Shown: positions 8,196-16,912 of the stretch, piece by piece
How the letters are laid out: each line of letters starts with the position of its first letter
Position numbering within the stretch: the stretch's first letter is position 1
Source: Candidatus Scybalocola faecigallinarum
GTDB lineage: Bacteria > Bacillota > Clostridia > Lachnospirales > Lachnospiraceae
Direction: 5' to 3'
NCBI GenBank assembly: GCA_018711005.1
Contig: DVIT01000016.1
Span: forward strand, 1 to 64,000
Length of the DNA stretch: 64,000 bases
Notes under the pieces: model-generated
What the model was told of the DNA's origin: nothing
The model's input: only the letters and a program-made list of their open reading frames with translations
Database searches by the model: none
Translations under genes and position numbers: made by a program

Positions 8196-8858
8196 GTGGG
8201 CGACAGAGAAATATCATCTGCAGTTATCAAGAGACTGCCCAGATATTACCGCTATCTGGGAGAGCTTTTGGAAAATGGAGTTGTTCGTATTTCTTCTAAA
8301 GAACTAAGTATTCGTATGAAAGTGACTGCATCCCAGATACGTCAGGATTTAAATAATTTCGGTGGATTCGGACAGCAAGGGTATGGATATAACGTAGAAT
8401 ATCTTCATGAGGAGATCGGAAAGATCCTGGGCCTGGATACGACCCAGAATATGATCATCATTGGCGCCGGCAATCTGGGCCAGGCGCTGGCAAATTATGA
8501 TTTTGACCACATTGGCTTTAAAGTTATCGGGATTTTTGATGTAAATCCCAGACTGGAAGGCCTGGCAGTGCGGGGCGTGGAGATCAAAATGATCGATGAG
8601 CTGGAAAGCTTTATTAAGACCCATGAGATCCATGTGGCCACACTGACGGTTCCTCAAAAGCAGGCCAGGAGCATTGCCAGCCAGCTGGAAGCGTGGGGGA
8701 TCCGGGCAATCTGGAATTTTGCTCCGACAGATCTTCATGTATCCGATGATGTGTGTGTAAAGAATGTCCATTTGGATGAGAGTCTGATGACTTTATCGTA
8801 CAATTTCCGAAACCGGGGAAAAGAAAAGTACAGTTACAAATCGTATATGGAGGATTAA
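8196..8858 (+). CDS. rex: Redox-sensing transcriptional repressor Rex
   Basis: Rex binds NAD+ or NADH and represses fermentation genes (alcohol dehydrogenases, butyrate or lactate pathways) when NADH is low. The winged helix is at residues 1-80 with the typical VIKRLPRYYRYL and TASQIRQDLNNFGGFGQQGYGY segments. The Rossmann motif GAGNLGQAL starts at residue 90. The length of 220 aa is normal. I chose GTG 8196 because it gives the usual Rex N-terminus (GDREISSAVIKRLPRYY) and sits 11 bases after AAGGGAG; the ATG at 8169 overlaps that site. A monocistronic unit is suggested by its own promoter and terminator. A candidate target lies at 49.95 kb in this window. Confidence 0.95.
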   Translation: MGDREISSAVIKRLPRYYRYLGELLENGVVRISSKELSIRMKVTASQIRQDLNNFGGFGQQGYGYNVEYLHEEIGKILGLDTTQNMIIIGAGNLGQALANYDFDHIGFKVIGIFDVNPRLEGLAVRGVEIKMIDELESFIKTHEIHVATLTVPQKQARSIASQLEAWGIRAIWNFAPTDLHVSDDVCVKNVHLDESLMTLSYNFRNRGKEKYSYKSYMED

Positions 8859-8900
8859 CGGTACCCTAAGAGGGCAGGAGGATCCTTAAAAAGTATGACG

Positions 8901-8937
8901 GATTAAAAAAGCCGCAGGTATCAGGCTTTTTTAATTC
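8901..8937 (+). terminator. Terminator of rex
   Basis: GATTAAAAAAGCC pairs with GGCTTTTTTAATTC around a 10-base loop; the 3' arm supplies the T-run. Confidence 0.85.
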
Positions 8938-8989
8938 GTTGTTTGGTTTTTGCGGGTAATAAGCCAGACATGGGAAAAGGGGAAATGAT

Positions 8990-10483
8990 ATGATTTATTT
9001 GGCAGATGCTAAGGAAATGAAGTCCGTTGACAGTTATTCCATCCAGACCCTGGGGATCCCCTCCATGGTGCTGATGGAGCGGGCCGCATACGCTACGGCT
9101 GTGCGTATTAATGCGCTGTTAAAGGAACGGGAAAATAAAAAGGTGATCGCTGTGTGCGGCAGCGGAAATAATGGCGGCGACGGGCTGGCCATTGTGCGAA
9201 TCCTTCATACCATGGGCTATGACGCCAGCTGGTATATGGCAGGAGATGAGCGCCGTGCAACGACGGAAACAGCGATGCAGCTGGAAATTCTTGGACGCAT
9301 GGGACTTTCCCCGTGCGGCGGCCTTGAGGCCCTTAAGGGCGCCGGCCTTATTGTGGATGCTGTTTTTGGCATCGGACTGACCCGTGAGGTGGCCGGAGAA
9401 TATGCCCGGACGGTGGAAGCGATCAATGCTTCCGGCGCCCTTGTATGCGCTGTGGATATACCGTCCGGGATCGGCACAGATCGCGGGCAGGTTCTGGGCT
9501 GTGCCGTAAAGGCGGACATTACAGTCACCTTTGGGGAAAATAAGCTTGGGCTTGTGCTGTATCCGGGAGCCGCGTATGCAGGAAAGGTGTTTGTGGAAAA
9601 TATCGGATTTCCTCCGACTGCGGTGGAACAGGCCCATATACATAGTTTTGCTTATGAAAGAGAAGATCTTAAAACGTGCCTTCCAAAACGGCATCCGTAT
9701 TCCAATAAAGGGACTTACGGAAAGGTGCTGGTGATCGCCGGTTCACAGCACATGGCGGGGGCCTGCTATTTTTCTGCCAGAGCGGCCTATGGCTGCGGCT
9801 GCGGGCTGGTGCGGGTGTATACCCCCTGTGAAAACCACGATGTTTTGCTCACTCGCCTGCCGGAGGCGGTCATGACCTTGTATGACCATGACCATGTGGA
9901 TCTTAAGGCTCTGGAAGAAAGTATTTCCTGGGCAGATGCTGTGGTCATCGGGCCGGGGCTGTCTACCGATGAAACGGCCTGCAGGATCCTTGAGCATACG
10001 CTGAAAACCTGCGCCGTTCCCCTGCTTATTGATGCAGACGGCCTGAACCTGCTGGCTCAGGAGCCTCGGCTGTGGGATCTGGTGCCGGAGAAAACCGTGA
10101 TCACCCCCCATTTAGGGGAAATGTCGCGGCTGACCGGGCAGCCGGTAAGCCGGCTGAACTGTCATTTGACGGAAGCCTGCCGGGATTTTTCCAGAACGCA
10201 TAAGGTTATATGCGTGTTAAAGGATGCCCGTACGGTGATTAGCGACGGCGAACAGATCTGCGTCAATCTTTCGGGAAATGACGGCATGGCCACCGGAGGC
10301 AGCGGCGACGTATTGTCCGGCGTGATCGGAGGATTTTTAGCCGCAAAAATGACACCCTTGCAGGCCGCGTCCCTGGGCTGCTTTGTTCACGGATGCGCCG
10401 GAGACGAGGCAAGGAAAGTCAAAGGAGCCTATGGACTTTTGGCGTCAGATATTATACAATACATGTCAAAAGTCATAAGGTGA
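8990..10483 (+). CDS. nnr: Bifunctional NAD(P)H-hydrate epimerase / dehydratase
   Basis: It repairs damaged NADHX and NADPHX. The N-terminal YjeF epimerase domain (about residues 1-210) has the phosphate-binding GSGNNGGDG at 57-65. The C-terminal ribokinase-like, ADP-dependent dehydratase domain (about 225-497) has the GGSGDVLSG anion-hole motif at 436-444. The two-domain length of 497 aa is standard. The start ATG 8990 follows AAAAGGGGAA. The order nnr-alr-mazF is conserved in Firmicutes and supports the call. Genes downstream follow at short spacing and probably share the transcript. Confidence 0.95.
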   Translation: MIYLADAKEMKSVDSYSIQTLGIPSMVLMERAAYATAVRINALLKERENKKVIAVCGSGNNGGDGLAIVRILHTMGYDASWYMAGDERRATTETAMQLEILGRMGLSPCGGLEALKGAGLIVDAVFGIGLTREVAGEYARTVEAINASGALVCAVDIPSGIGTDRGQVLGCAVKADITVTFGENKLGLVLYPGAAYAGKVFVENIGFPPTAVEQAHIHSFAYEREDLKTCLPKRHPYSNKGTYGKVLVIAGSQHMAGACYFSARAAYGCGCGLVRVYTPCENHDVLLTRLPEAVMTLYDHDHVDLKALEESISWADAVVIGPGLSTDETACRILEHTLKTCAVPLLIDADGLNLLAQEPRLWDLVPEKTVITPHLGEMSRLTGQPVSRLNCHLTEACRDFSRTHKVICVLKDARTVISDGEQICVNLSGNDGMATGGSGDVLSGVIGGFLAAKMTPLQAASLGCFVHGCAGDEARKVKGAYGLLASDIIQYMSKVIR

Positions 10484-10549
10484 CGTCTGCGGCTTTGACA
10501 CAGCATTGCTGCGGGCAAAGGATCATGTGATAAAAAGGAAGGCGCAAAA

Positions 10550-11749
10550 ATGAGTACATATAGAGTTTGTGCCCGGATCGATCTGGACGCATTTGAACAC
10601 AACGTAAAAGAAATACAGAAAAAAATCGGCCCCGGTACGGGCCTTATGGGCGTGATCAAGACCAATGCCTATGGTCACGGGGCGGTGATCCTGGCAAAGG
10701 AGCTGGAACGGCTGGGAGCCTCCTGGCTGGCTGTGGCCTGCGTGGAGGAAGGGATAGAGCTTCGGAAAAACAATATCCGCCTGCCCATCCTTGTCCTTGG
10801 CTATACGTCTGAGGATCAGTATAAAGATCTGCTGGATTACAATATTACTCCCGCAGTGTTTTCCCTGGAAATGGCCAAAGCCATGGACCGGGCGGCGGCA
10901 GCTGCGGGCAAGGTCCTTCCTGTGCATATAAAGGTGGACACAGGCATGGGACGCATCGGCTATGCCCCTACCCGGGAAAGCGCTCAGGAGATTTATAAGA
11001 TCAGCGGCCTTGAGCATATTTGCGTGGAAGGCATGTTTACCCACTTTGCCTGTGCAGATATGGAAGATGAACAGTCTAAGGCAGTGACACAGCAGCAGTA
11101 TGACCGTTACTGCCAGATGGAGCAGTGGCTGGGAGAAATGGGCCTCCACATTCCGGTGCGCCATTGTGCCAACAGTGCCGGGATCATGGATGAACCTCAG
11201 ATGCACAAGGATATGGTGCGGGCCGGGATCATCCTTTACGGCCTTTACCCCTCTGACGAGATGCCCAGATCGGCCCTGGACTTAAAGCCGGTCATGTCTT
11301 TAAAGAGCCATATTACATATATTAAGAACGTAGGGCCGGGAGAGGGCATCAGCTACGGACATACCTATGTGACCAGTAAGGAAACTGCAGTTGCCACTAT
11401 TCCCGTAGGCTATGGCGACGGATATCCCCGGCTTTTGTCCAACCAGGGCAGCGTGCTCATTGGCGGAAAGCGTGCCCCCATTATCGGGCGGGTATGTATG
11501 GATCAGTTTATGGTGGATATTACCGGAATGGATCATGTCTGTGAAGGGGATGAGGTGACACTTGTCGGCTGTGACGGCAGCCAGGAGATTACCTTTGACG
11601 AGCTGGCCGGACTGACGGGGACCATCAGCTATGAGCTTGTCTGCGATGTGGGCCGCCGTGTGCCAAGAGTTTATATTAAAAACGGGAATGTTGCGGCGGT
11701 TTCTTCCTGTGAGACAGTGACCGTTTCCAACCTGCCTGAGGATCAGTAA
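10550..11749 (+). CDS. alr: Alanine racemase
   Basis: A PLP enzyme that interconverts L- and D-alanine for peptidoglycan precursors. The N-terminal barrel carries the PLP lysine in MGVIKTNAYGHG (Lys37). The second catalytic residue, a tyrosine from the C-terminal beta domain, sits in GISYGHTY near residue 264. The length of 399 aa is slightly above the usual 370-390, with a short C-terminal tail. The start ATG 10550 follows AAGGAAGG. It lies 66 bases after nnr. It supplies the substrate that the three D,D-carboxypeptidases further on eventually release again. Confidence 0.95.
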   Translation: MSTYRVCARIDLDAFEHNVKEIQKKIGPGTGLMGVIKTNAYGHGAVILAKELERLGASWLAVACVEEGIELRKNNIRLPILVLGYTSEDQYKDLLDYNITPAVFSLEMAKAMDRAAAAAGKVLPVHIKVDTGMGRIGYAPTRESAQEIYKISGLEHICVEGMFTHFACADMEDEQSKAVTQQQYDRYCQMEQWLGEMGLHIPVRHCANSAGIMDEPQMHKDMVRAGIILYGLYPSDEMPRSALDLKPVMSLKSHITYIKNVGPGEGISYGHTYVTSKETAVATIPVGYGDGYPRLLSNQGSVLIGGKRAPIIGRVCMDQFMVDITGMDHVCEGDEVTLVGCDGSQEITFDELAGLTGTISYELVCDVGRRVPRVYIKNGNVAAVSSCETVTVSNLPEDQ

Positions 11750-11881
11750 ATATAGGCCCGCCTGAAGAACCGGTGTGCTGGCACGTTTTTGCAAGGCACT
11801 TGTGATGACTGGAACGATTTCCTGAATATACGTGTGATTAAATGGAAATAATATTGAAAAGGTTATCAGGAGTGATTGTTA

Positions 11882-12229
11882 GTGATGATAAAACGTGGTG
11901 ATATTTATTATGCTGACCTGCGCCCGGTGATCGGTTCCGAACAGGGCGGCGTGCGGCCGGTGCTGATCATACAAAATGATACAGGGAACAAACACAGCCC
12001 GACGGTGATCTGTGCGGCGATCACATCCCGCATGAATAAGGCAAAGCTGCCCACCCATGTGGAAATATCTGCCAGCAGGTATGCCCTTGTCAAGGATTCT
12101 GTGATCCTGCTGGAGCAGGTACGGACCATTGACAAAAAGCGGCTGCGGGAAAAAGTATGCCATTTGGATTGTGAAATATTGAAAAAGGTCGATCAGGCGC
12201 TAAGCATCAGTCTGGAACTGGATACATAA
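11882..12229 (+). CDS. MazF/EndoA (PemK)-family endoribonuclease toxin
   Basis: A small (115 aa) SH3-like barrel protein of the MazF/PemK family, whose members cut mRNA at short motifs. The N-terminal [19 protein letters not shown] is the family's catalytic and fold signature (Arg after GDIYYADL, then the S-x-QGG-x-RPV stretch). [15 protein letters not shown] matches EndoA of Bacillus. The start is GTG 11882 or ATG 11885; AGGAG lies 9 and 12 bases upstream. Only 132 bases separate it from alr, and I see no MazE/EndoAI-like ORF there, unlike in Bacillus. The antitoxin may be missing, unlinked, or unnecessary. Confidence 0.88.
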   Translation: MMIKRGDIYYADLRPVIGSEQGGVRPVLIIQNDTGNKHSPTVICAAITSRMNKAKLPTHVEISASRYALVKDSVILLEQVRTIDKKRLREKVCHLDCEILKKVDQALSISLELDT

Positions 12230-12283
12230 AAGTCTTGCCAGTAAAGAGATTTGGTGATACACTATATAAGTTAGGGTGCGGCT

Positions 12284-12314
12284 GCGCCATGCAGCATATA
12301 CCGGACGCATGGCG
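12284..12314. repeat. Inverted repeat before yebC
   Basis: GCGCCATGC (12284-12292) faces GCATGGCG (12307-12314) across a 14-base loop. There is no T-run. The CATGC/GCATG apex is the same as in palindromes near 20.1, 40.4, 44.0 and 44.4 kb. Confidence 0.5.
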
Positions 12315-12369
12315 GGCCCAAGCCCGTTTGAGTGAGCGTAAATATACATTTTAGAAAAGGAGTGTTATT

Positions 12370-13098
12370 ATGTCAGGCCATTCCAAGTTTGCCAACATAA
12401 AGCATAAAAAAGAGAAAAACGACGCAGCAAAAGGAAAGATCTTTACGATTATCGGTAAGGAAATTGCCGTGGCTGTTAAAGAAGGCGGCCCGAATCCGGA
12501 TAATAACAGCAAGTTAAGAGATGTGATCGCCAAGGCAAAGGCCAACAACATGCCTAACGACACCATCGAGCGCGGCATTAAAAAGGCTGCCGGAGATCTT
12601 GGCTCTGTAAACTATGAGACCGCTACATACGAAGGCTACGGCCCCGGCGGCATTGCCATTATTGTAGAAACGCTGACCGATAACCGCAACCGTACCGCTG
12701 CCAACGTGCGCAACGCCTTTACAAAGGGCGGCGGCTCTGTAGGCGCTATGGGATGCGTATCCTATATGTTCGATTCCAAGGGTCTGATCATTGTGGATAA
12801 GGAAGAATATGAAGGCGATGCTGATGAGCTGATGATGACTGCACTGGATGCAGGCGCAGAGGATTTTTCCGAAGAAGAAGACAGCTATGAGATCACCACA
12901 GCGCCGGATGATTTTGGAACTGTCCGCGAAAATCTGGAAGCTGCCGGTATCCCTATGGCATCTGCTGAAGTGACCATGATCCCTCAGACCTGGAACACAC
13001 TGTCCAGCGAAGAAGATGTGAAAAAGATGAACCGTATCCTGGATCTTCTGGATGAGGATGATGATGTTCAGAACGTTTATCATAACTGGGATGAATAA
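12370..13098 (+). CDS. YebC/PmpR-family protein
   Basis: A 242-aa member of the YebC/TACO1 family, which acts in DNA-binding regulation or, for related members, in relieving ribosome stalling. The family N-terminus [23 protein letters not shown] is plain, followed by the second-domain motif [17 protein letters not shown]. Acidic C-terminal third and 240-aa length are typical. The start ATG 12370 follows AAAAGGAG. It stands alone with its own terminator after it. Its exact role in this organism is not shown by the context. Confidence 0.93.
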   Translation: MSGHSKFANIKHKKEKNDAAKGKIFTIIGKEIAVAVKEGGPNPDNNSKLRDVIAKAKANNMPNDTIERGIKKAAGDLGSVNYETATYEGYGPGGIAIIVETLTDNRNRTAANVRNAFTKGGGSVGAMGCVSYMFDSKGLIIVDKEEYEGDADELMMTALDAGAEDFSEEEDSYEITTAPDDFGTVRENLEAAGIPMASAEVTMIPQTWNTLSSEEDVKKMNRILDLLDEDDDVQNVYHNWDE

Positions 13099-13129
13099 AG
13101 CGTCCGGGGATATGCGACAAATAAAAAGA

Positions 13130-13158
13130 GAATTCCTGAATACGGGAGTTCTTTTTTT
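13130..13158 (+). terminator. Terminator of yebC
   Basis: GAATTCC pairs with GGGAGTTC, followed by seven Ts. Confidence 0.8.
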
Positions 13159-13201
13159 ATGCCCTTTGCATATATATGGTTAAAAGGGGGCATGTACAAA
13201 A

Positions 13202-14035
13202 ATGGGAAGTATGGATTGGGAAATGGCGGGGGGCATGCAGCCGCCCCGATACAGGGCGAAGGAACTGCCATCACGGCATGGCATGTTCAGAAACAGCGCT
13301 GCGGAAAATGATATGGTAAACGGCATGGGAAATGATACTGCCGATAACACGGAAAATGACCCGGTCAATGATCCGGCCGGGAAAGAAGGGGCCTTCAGTG
13401 AGCGTGAGCCTATGCACCTTCAGGAGGTGTCTTCTGCGGTGACCGTGCAGCCCGGCCGCCGCAGCTCTGGTCTTTCTCATATATGGCTGTGGCTTTTTCT
13501 CGGAGGCCTTTTGGCCGGAACTGCTTTCGTCAACTGGCTGGCGTGGGGAAATACCATGTATAGTGGCACACAAATGGGGGATTTTGTCCAGAATCTCTAT
13601 GATTTTCCGTCAGGAGTGGGGATGCTGATCAAAATTTTAATAAAAAGATTCGGAATTTTCCTTTTTCTTGCAGGAATTACTTTACTTTGCCGCCGGAGTC
13701 TGGTATTATATCTATCTGCGGCCTATTTTGGCTTTTGCTTTGGGACAGTGATCTCAGTCATGACGATCCAGTATGGCCCTGAGGGGCTTTGGATCTTGCT
13801 GAAAGCTTTGCTGCCCCATTACCTGTTATATGTGCCTGCATACATGATGGTCATAAAGTGGGCGCAGGACCGCTTTTCGGGAAAGACCGGCGCCCGGAGA
13901 CGGTGGGACAAGGAAGGGATCGGGATCCTGGCCCTGTCCGGGGTAATGTTTATTGCCGGCAGTGTGCTGGAATGCTATGTAAGTCCCATTTGGGCAGCAT
14001 TTTTAGAGAATTTCTGGGATACGGGAAGCTATTGA
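13202..14035 (+). CDS. Membrane protein, probably SpoIIM-like
   Basis: A 277-aa protein with a polar, Asn/Asp/Glu-rich N-terminal 85 residues and then about five hydrophobic segments (near residues 92-112, 140-160, 168-185, 195-220 and 245-265). The pattern, a first segment with GGLLAGTAFVNWLAW and a long extracytoplasmic loop, fits the stage II sporulation protein M family (DUF95), and SpoIIM lies beside xerD in Bacillus as here. The long disordered N-terminus is not typical. If SpoIIM, it would work with SpoIID/SpoIIP in engulfment. I hold the family call at moderate confidence; the membrane protein itself is clear. Confidence 0.6.
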   Translation: MGSMDWEMAGGMQPPRYRAKELPSRHGMFRNSAAENDMVNGMGNDTADNTENDPVNDPAGKEGAFSEREPMHLQEVSSAVTVQPGRRSSGLSHIWLWLFLGGLLAGTAFVNWLAWGNTMYSGTQMGDFVQNLYDFPSGVGMLIKILIKRFGIFLFLAGITLLCRRSLVLYLSAAYFGFCFGTVISVMTIQYGPEGLWILLKALLPHYLLYVPAYMMVIKWAQDRFSGKTGARRRWDKEGIGILALSGVMFIAGSVLECYVSPIWAAFLENFWDTGSY

Positions 14036-14101
14036 AAAAAATTTTTTTCAACATATAGTAGACATAACTCGTAGACCTAACATTATCTTGTATTTCTTGT
14101 G

Positions 14102-14140
14102 AAAAACCCTGTATTTATCAGGATTTTACGGATTTTTTTT
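14102..14140 (+). terminator. Terminator after the SpoIIM-like gene
   Basis: AAAACCCTG and CAGGATTTT form a stem around a 7-base loop, and a run of eight Ts follows at 14133-14140. A separate perfect 20-bp palindrome of A7T7 type lies at 14032-14051 over the stop codon. Confidence 0.6.
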
Positions 14141-14142
14141 GT

Positions 14143-14171
14143 TTGATTTTGTAAGAAAAATTGATTATAAT
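14143..14171 (+). promoter_or_regulatory. Promoter of xerD
   Basis: TTGATT (14143-14148), 17-bp spacer, TATAAT (14166-14171). Transcription would begin near 14178, giving a leader of about 100 bases before the chosen xerD start. Confidence 0.65.
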
Positions 14172-14280
14172 AGGCATATGCCGTCAAAAAAGGCGAAAAA
14201 AGCAGGACAGCTCATAGCCGGGTCAGCCGTTATGGGCGCTTCTGTATGCTGTTTAAAGATACGAATGAGGGAGATCGCGA

Positions 14281-15164
14281 TGGAAACTTACTTAGAGGGC
14301 TTTATCCAATATCTGAAAGATATAAAAAAATCCTCCAAAAACACTATATTGTCATATGAGAGAGATTTGCGTAAGTTTTTCGGTTATCTCCAGGAGACAC
14401 AGATCCAGGATGTAAAAAAGGTGAACCAGACAAACCTGAACTCTTACATGCTTTATATGGAAAAGGGGAGTTTTGCGGCCTCGACAGTGTCCAGGAACAT
14501 TGCTACTTTAAAATCTTATTTTATGTACCTGTTTAAGCAGGGAATCATTTCCCAGGATCCGGCAGAACAGTTAAAAGCACCGCGGATTGAAAAAAAGATG
14601 CCGGAGATCCTTTCTATTGAGGAAGTCAACCTTTTGCTGGCCCAGCCCGGCGGGACAAGCAATAAGGAGCTGCGGGACAAGGCCATGCTGGAGCTTCTTT
14701 ATGCCACAGGCATCCGTGTCAGCGAGCTGATCTCCCTGACGATGGATGATATTAATCTGGTTTCCGGATATATACGTGTCCGGGAAGGAAGCCGGGAACG
14801 GGTCATTCCCTTTGGACATGCCGCACGCCAGGCTTTGAAAAATTATCTGGAAAATGCCCGGGAAGGCATGATCGCCACAGAAAACGAAAAGAACCTTTTT
14901 ACGAACTGCAACGGCCAGCCTATGAGCCGCCAGGGCTTTTGGAAGGTGCTGAAGCAGTATGCAAAGCGGGCCGGGATCGAGACAGATATTACGCCCCATA
15001 CGCTGAGACATTCCTTTGCCGCCCATCTGGTGGAAAACGGTGCGGATCTTCACGCTGTCCAGGAAATGCTTGGACACTCAGATGTATCCACCACACAGAT
15101 CTATGCAAGATTTAATAATAATCGGATCAAAGAAGTTTATGCCAAGGCTCATCCAAGGGCCTGA
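14281..15164 (+). CDS. xerD: Tyrosine recombinase XerC/XerD
   Basis: A 294-aa recombinase that resolves chromosome dimers at dif. The N-terminal SAM-like core-binding domain (about 1-85) precedes the catalytic domain. Catalytic residues are visible: Arg146 in YATGIRVSEL, His240 and Arg243 in TPHTLRHSF, His266 in LGHSD and nucleophile Tyr275 in TTQIYARF. The length and the SpoIIM-like neighbour match chromosomal XerD rather than a mobile-element integrase. The start ATG 14281 has AGGGAG six bases before it; the frame is open upstream (to 14178 and 14139) but that extension lacks a ribosome site and overlaps the promoter. Confidence 0.92.
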
Positions 15165-15204
15165 CAGGCAAGAAATATAAAGAAAAAATGATGTAAAAAT
15201 AAAT

Positions 15205-15260
15205 AGTCCTGCACAGAGGAATGTGGATTCGCATTTCCCTGTGCAGGACTTTCTATTTTC
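15205..15260 (+). terminator. Terminator of xerD
   Basis: AGTCCTGCACAG pairs with CTGTGCAGGACT, with a second inner stem, followed by TTCTATTTT. Confidence 0.85.
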
Positions 15261-15490
15261 GGTTTTGGAGATTTTAATTACCCTTATGTCTGAAAATTAG
15301 ACCCTGATGGACGTTTTTACGATTTGAGCCGAACACATCTGCAAAATTCTACGGCCAAAATCAACAAAATCAATTTTAAGGCCGAAGCAGCCTTATAATT
15401 TCTCCATTGGAGCAAAGGTCAACCCAGACATTCACCGATCCTCATACCTAAACTTGAGAAATATCCCTATTTCCCAATAGCTGCTTAAGA
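15261..15490. other. Gene-free stretch between xerD and aroF
   Basis: I see no coding sequence. On the minus strand TAAGGC and GCCTTA (15379-15396 region) form a weak hairpin followed by T-rich DNA and may end aroF transcription. The rest is unremarkable AT-rich spacer. Confidence 0.5.
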
Positions 15491-16525
15491 TCAGCAGCGC
15501 TCGGCGATTTCATAGATCAGACGTTCAGAGTCCTCCCAGCCAAGGCATGGGTCTGTGATAGACTGGCCGTATACATGGCTTGGGCCGCCGATCTTTTGGC
15601 TGCCTTCCACAAGATAGCTTTCGATCATGACGCCTTTAACAAGGCTGCGAATATCTTTGGAGTGCTTCCGGTTGTGCATGACTTCTTTGACAATGCGGAT
15701 CTGTTCCTTAAATTGCTTGCCGGAGTTGGAATGGTTGGCGTCTACAATGCAGGCCGGGTTTTTAAGGCCATGCTCATTGTACATATCATACAGGCGGATC
15801 AGATCTTCGTAGTGGTAGTTTGGCTTGGACTGGCCGTATTTGTTTACTGCGCCCCGAAGGATCGTATGAGCGTATGGGTTTCCGGTAGTAGTGACGTCCC
15901 AGCCACGGAACAGGAAGTTATGGCTGTGCTGTGCAGCAGTAACTGAGTTGAGCATAACGGAAAAATCACCGCTGGTGGGGTTCTTCATTCCGGTAGGTAC
16001 ATGAATGCCGCTGCCTACAAGACGGTGCTGCTGGTTCTCTACAGAGCGGGCGCCTACAGCCACATAGGACAGAATGTCTGACAAATACCAGTAGTTTTCA
16101 GGATAAAGCATTTCATCGGCAATCGGCATTTCAAAAGTTTCAAGAGCATGCATATGCATCTTGCGGATGGCGATGAGGCCATTTAAAAGATCCGGGGCCT
16201 TCTCCGGATCCGGCTGGTGGAGCATGCCTTTGTAGCCTTCGCCGGTGGTGCGGGGCTTGTTTGTATAAATTCTCGGAACACAGATCACCTTGTCGGCAAC
16301 TTTTTCCTGGACCTTTTTCAGGCGGCTGATATAGTCGCATACCGCTTCCTCATTATCTGCGGAGCAGGGGCCGATGATGACTAAAAATTTGTCTGAAGCT
16401 CCGGAAATAACATCGATCAGTTCTTTATCTTTGCCCGCTTTAATGGCGGCAAGCTTTTCAGACACCGGATACTGAGCCTTGATCTCTTTGGGGACCGGTA
16501 ATTTTTGATTAAATGTAAAACTCAT
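15491..16525 (-). CDS. aroF: DAHP synthase, class I (AroF/G/H type)
   Basis: 3-Deoxy-7-phosphoheptulonate synthase, the first step of the shikimate pathway (PEP plus erythrose 4-phosphate). The 344-aa protein has the family landmarks IIGPCSADN, PRIYTNKPRTTGEGYKGM, GARSVENQQHR, GMKNPTSGD and CIVDANHSNSGKQ, which hold the metal- and PEP-binding residues. The type matches the enterobacterial AroF/G/H (class I-alpha) group, so feedback control by an aromatic amino acid is likely but the effector is not readable here. The start ATG 16525 follows AAGGAG. It stands alone; aroA and tyrA lie 35 kb away in this window. Confidence 0.93.
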   Translation of the reverse strand: MSFTFNQKLPVPKEIKAQYPVSEKLAAIKAGKDKELIDVISGASDKFLVIIGPCSADNEEAVCDYISRLKKVQEKVADKVICVPRIYTNKPRTTGEGYKGMLHQPDPEKAPDLLNGLIAIRKMHMHALETFEMPIADEMLYPENYWYLSDILSYVAVGARSVENQQHRLVGSGIHVPTGMKNPTSGDFSVMLNSVTAAQHSHNFLFRGWDVTTTGNPYAHTILRGAVNKYGQSKPNYHYEDLIRLYDMYNEHGLKNPACIVDANHSNSGKQFKEQIRIVKEVMHNRKHSKDIRSLVKGVMIESYLVEGSQKIGGPSHVYGQSITDPCLGWEDSERLIYEIAERC

Positions 16526-16578
16526 AGTTATAACTCCTTGTATATTTTGGTGTAGTAAATTTGCTGAACTTGTCTCAT

Positions 16579-16607
16579 ATTATAATATATTTTATGGCAA
16601 TGGTCAA
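16579..16607 (-). promoter_or_regulatory. Promoter of aroF
   Basis: Minus strand: TTGACC (16602-16607), 17-bp spacer, TATAAT (16579-16584), about 55 bases before the start codon. Confidence 0.8.
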
Positions 16608-16880
16608 AAGATATTTTAGACTGATGCTATACTAAAGTGTTGATTCCAGTGTCAAAATATCTTTTAGCTCCAACATCAAATGTTCGTTCATGACTGAATA
16701 GTTACAAAAAAATGAAATTCATACTGTTAAAATGTGCTTAAAAGTGGTAAAATTAATTGTCAAAGACTGAAAATAAAGCATGGATTTGACAGATGATCCG
16801 GGAAATCTTCCCGAACAGCGGCAGCTATCATACAAAAATGTAACTATTTTTCTTGTCCAGCCCCATGGCTGAATAGTTAC
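16606..16880. repeat. Palindrome-rich spacer between aroF and pyk
   Basis: No gene is visible. AAAAGATATTTT (16606-16617) is inverted at 16654-16665, beside CCAGTGTCAAAATA, a relative of the family B end. The family A arm occurs twice: CATGACTGAATAGTTAC (16689-16705) and CATGGCTGAATAGTTAC (16864-16880), and GTAACTATT (16840-16848) can pair with the second. A small hairpin CGGGAAATCTTCCCG lies near 16799-16813. No convincing pyk promoter was identified. Confidence 0.6.
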
Positions 16881-16912
16881 CCAAAATTATGAATCATGGA
16901 GGAAATGAATTA

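Noticed and set aside
14139-14280. Longer N-terminus of xerD
   Set aside because: The frame is open, but the DNA holds the promoter -35/-10 and no ribosome site; AGGGAG directly precedes ATG 14281.
14281-15164. Tyrosine recombinase as sign of a mobile element
   Set aside because: Length, motifs and the SpoIIM-like neighbour fit chromosomal XerD, and there are no attachment repeats, excision genes or cargo around it.
15261-15490. Possible degraded transposase between xerD and aroF
   Set aside because: No frame longer than a few codons resembles a transposase, and no terminal repeats are present.
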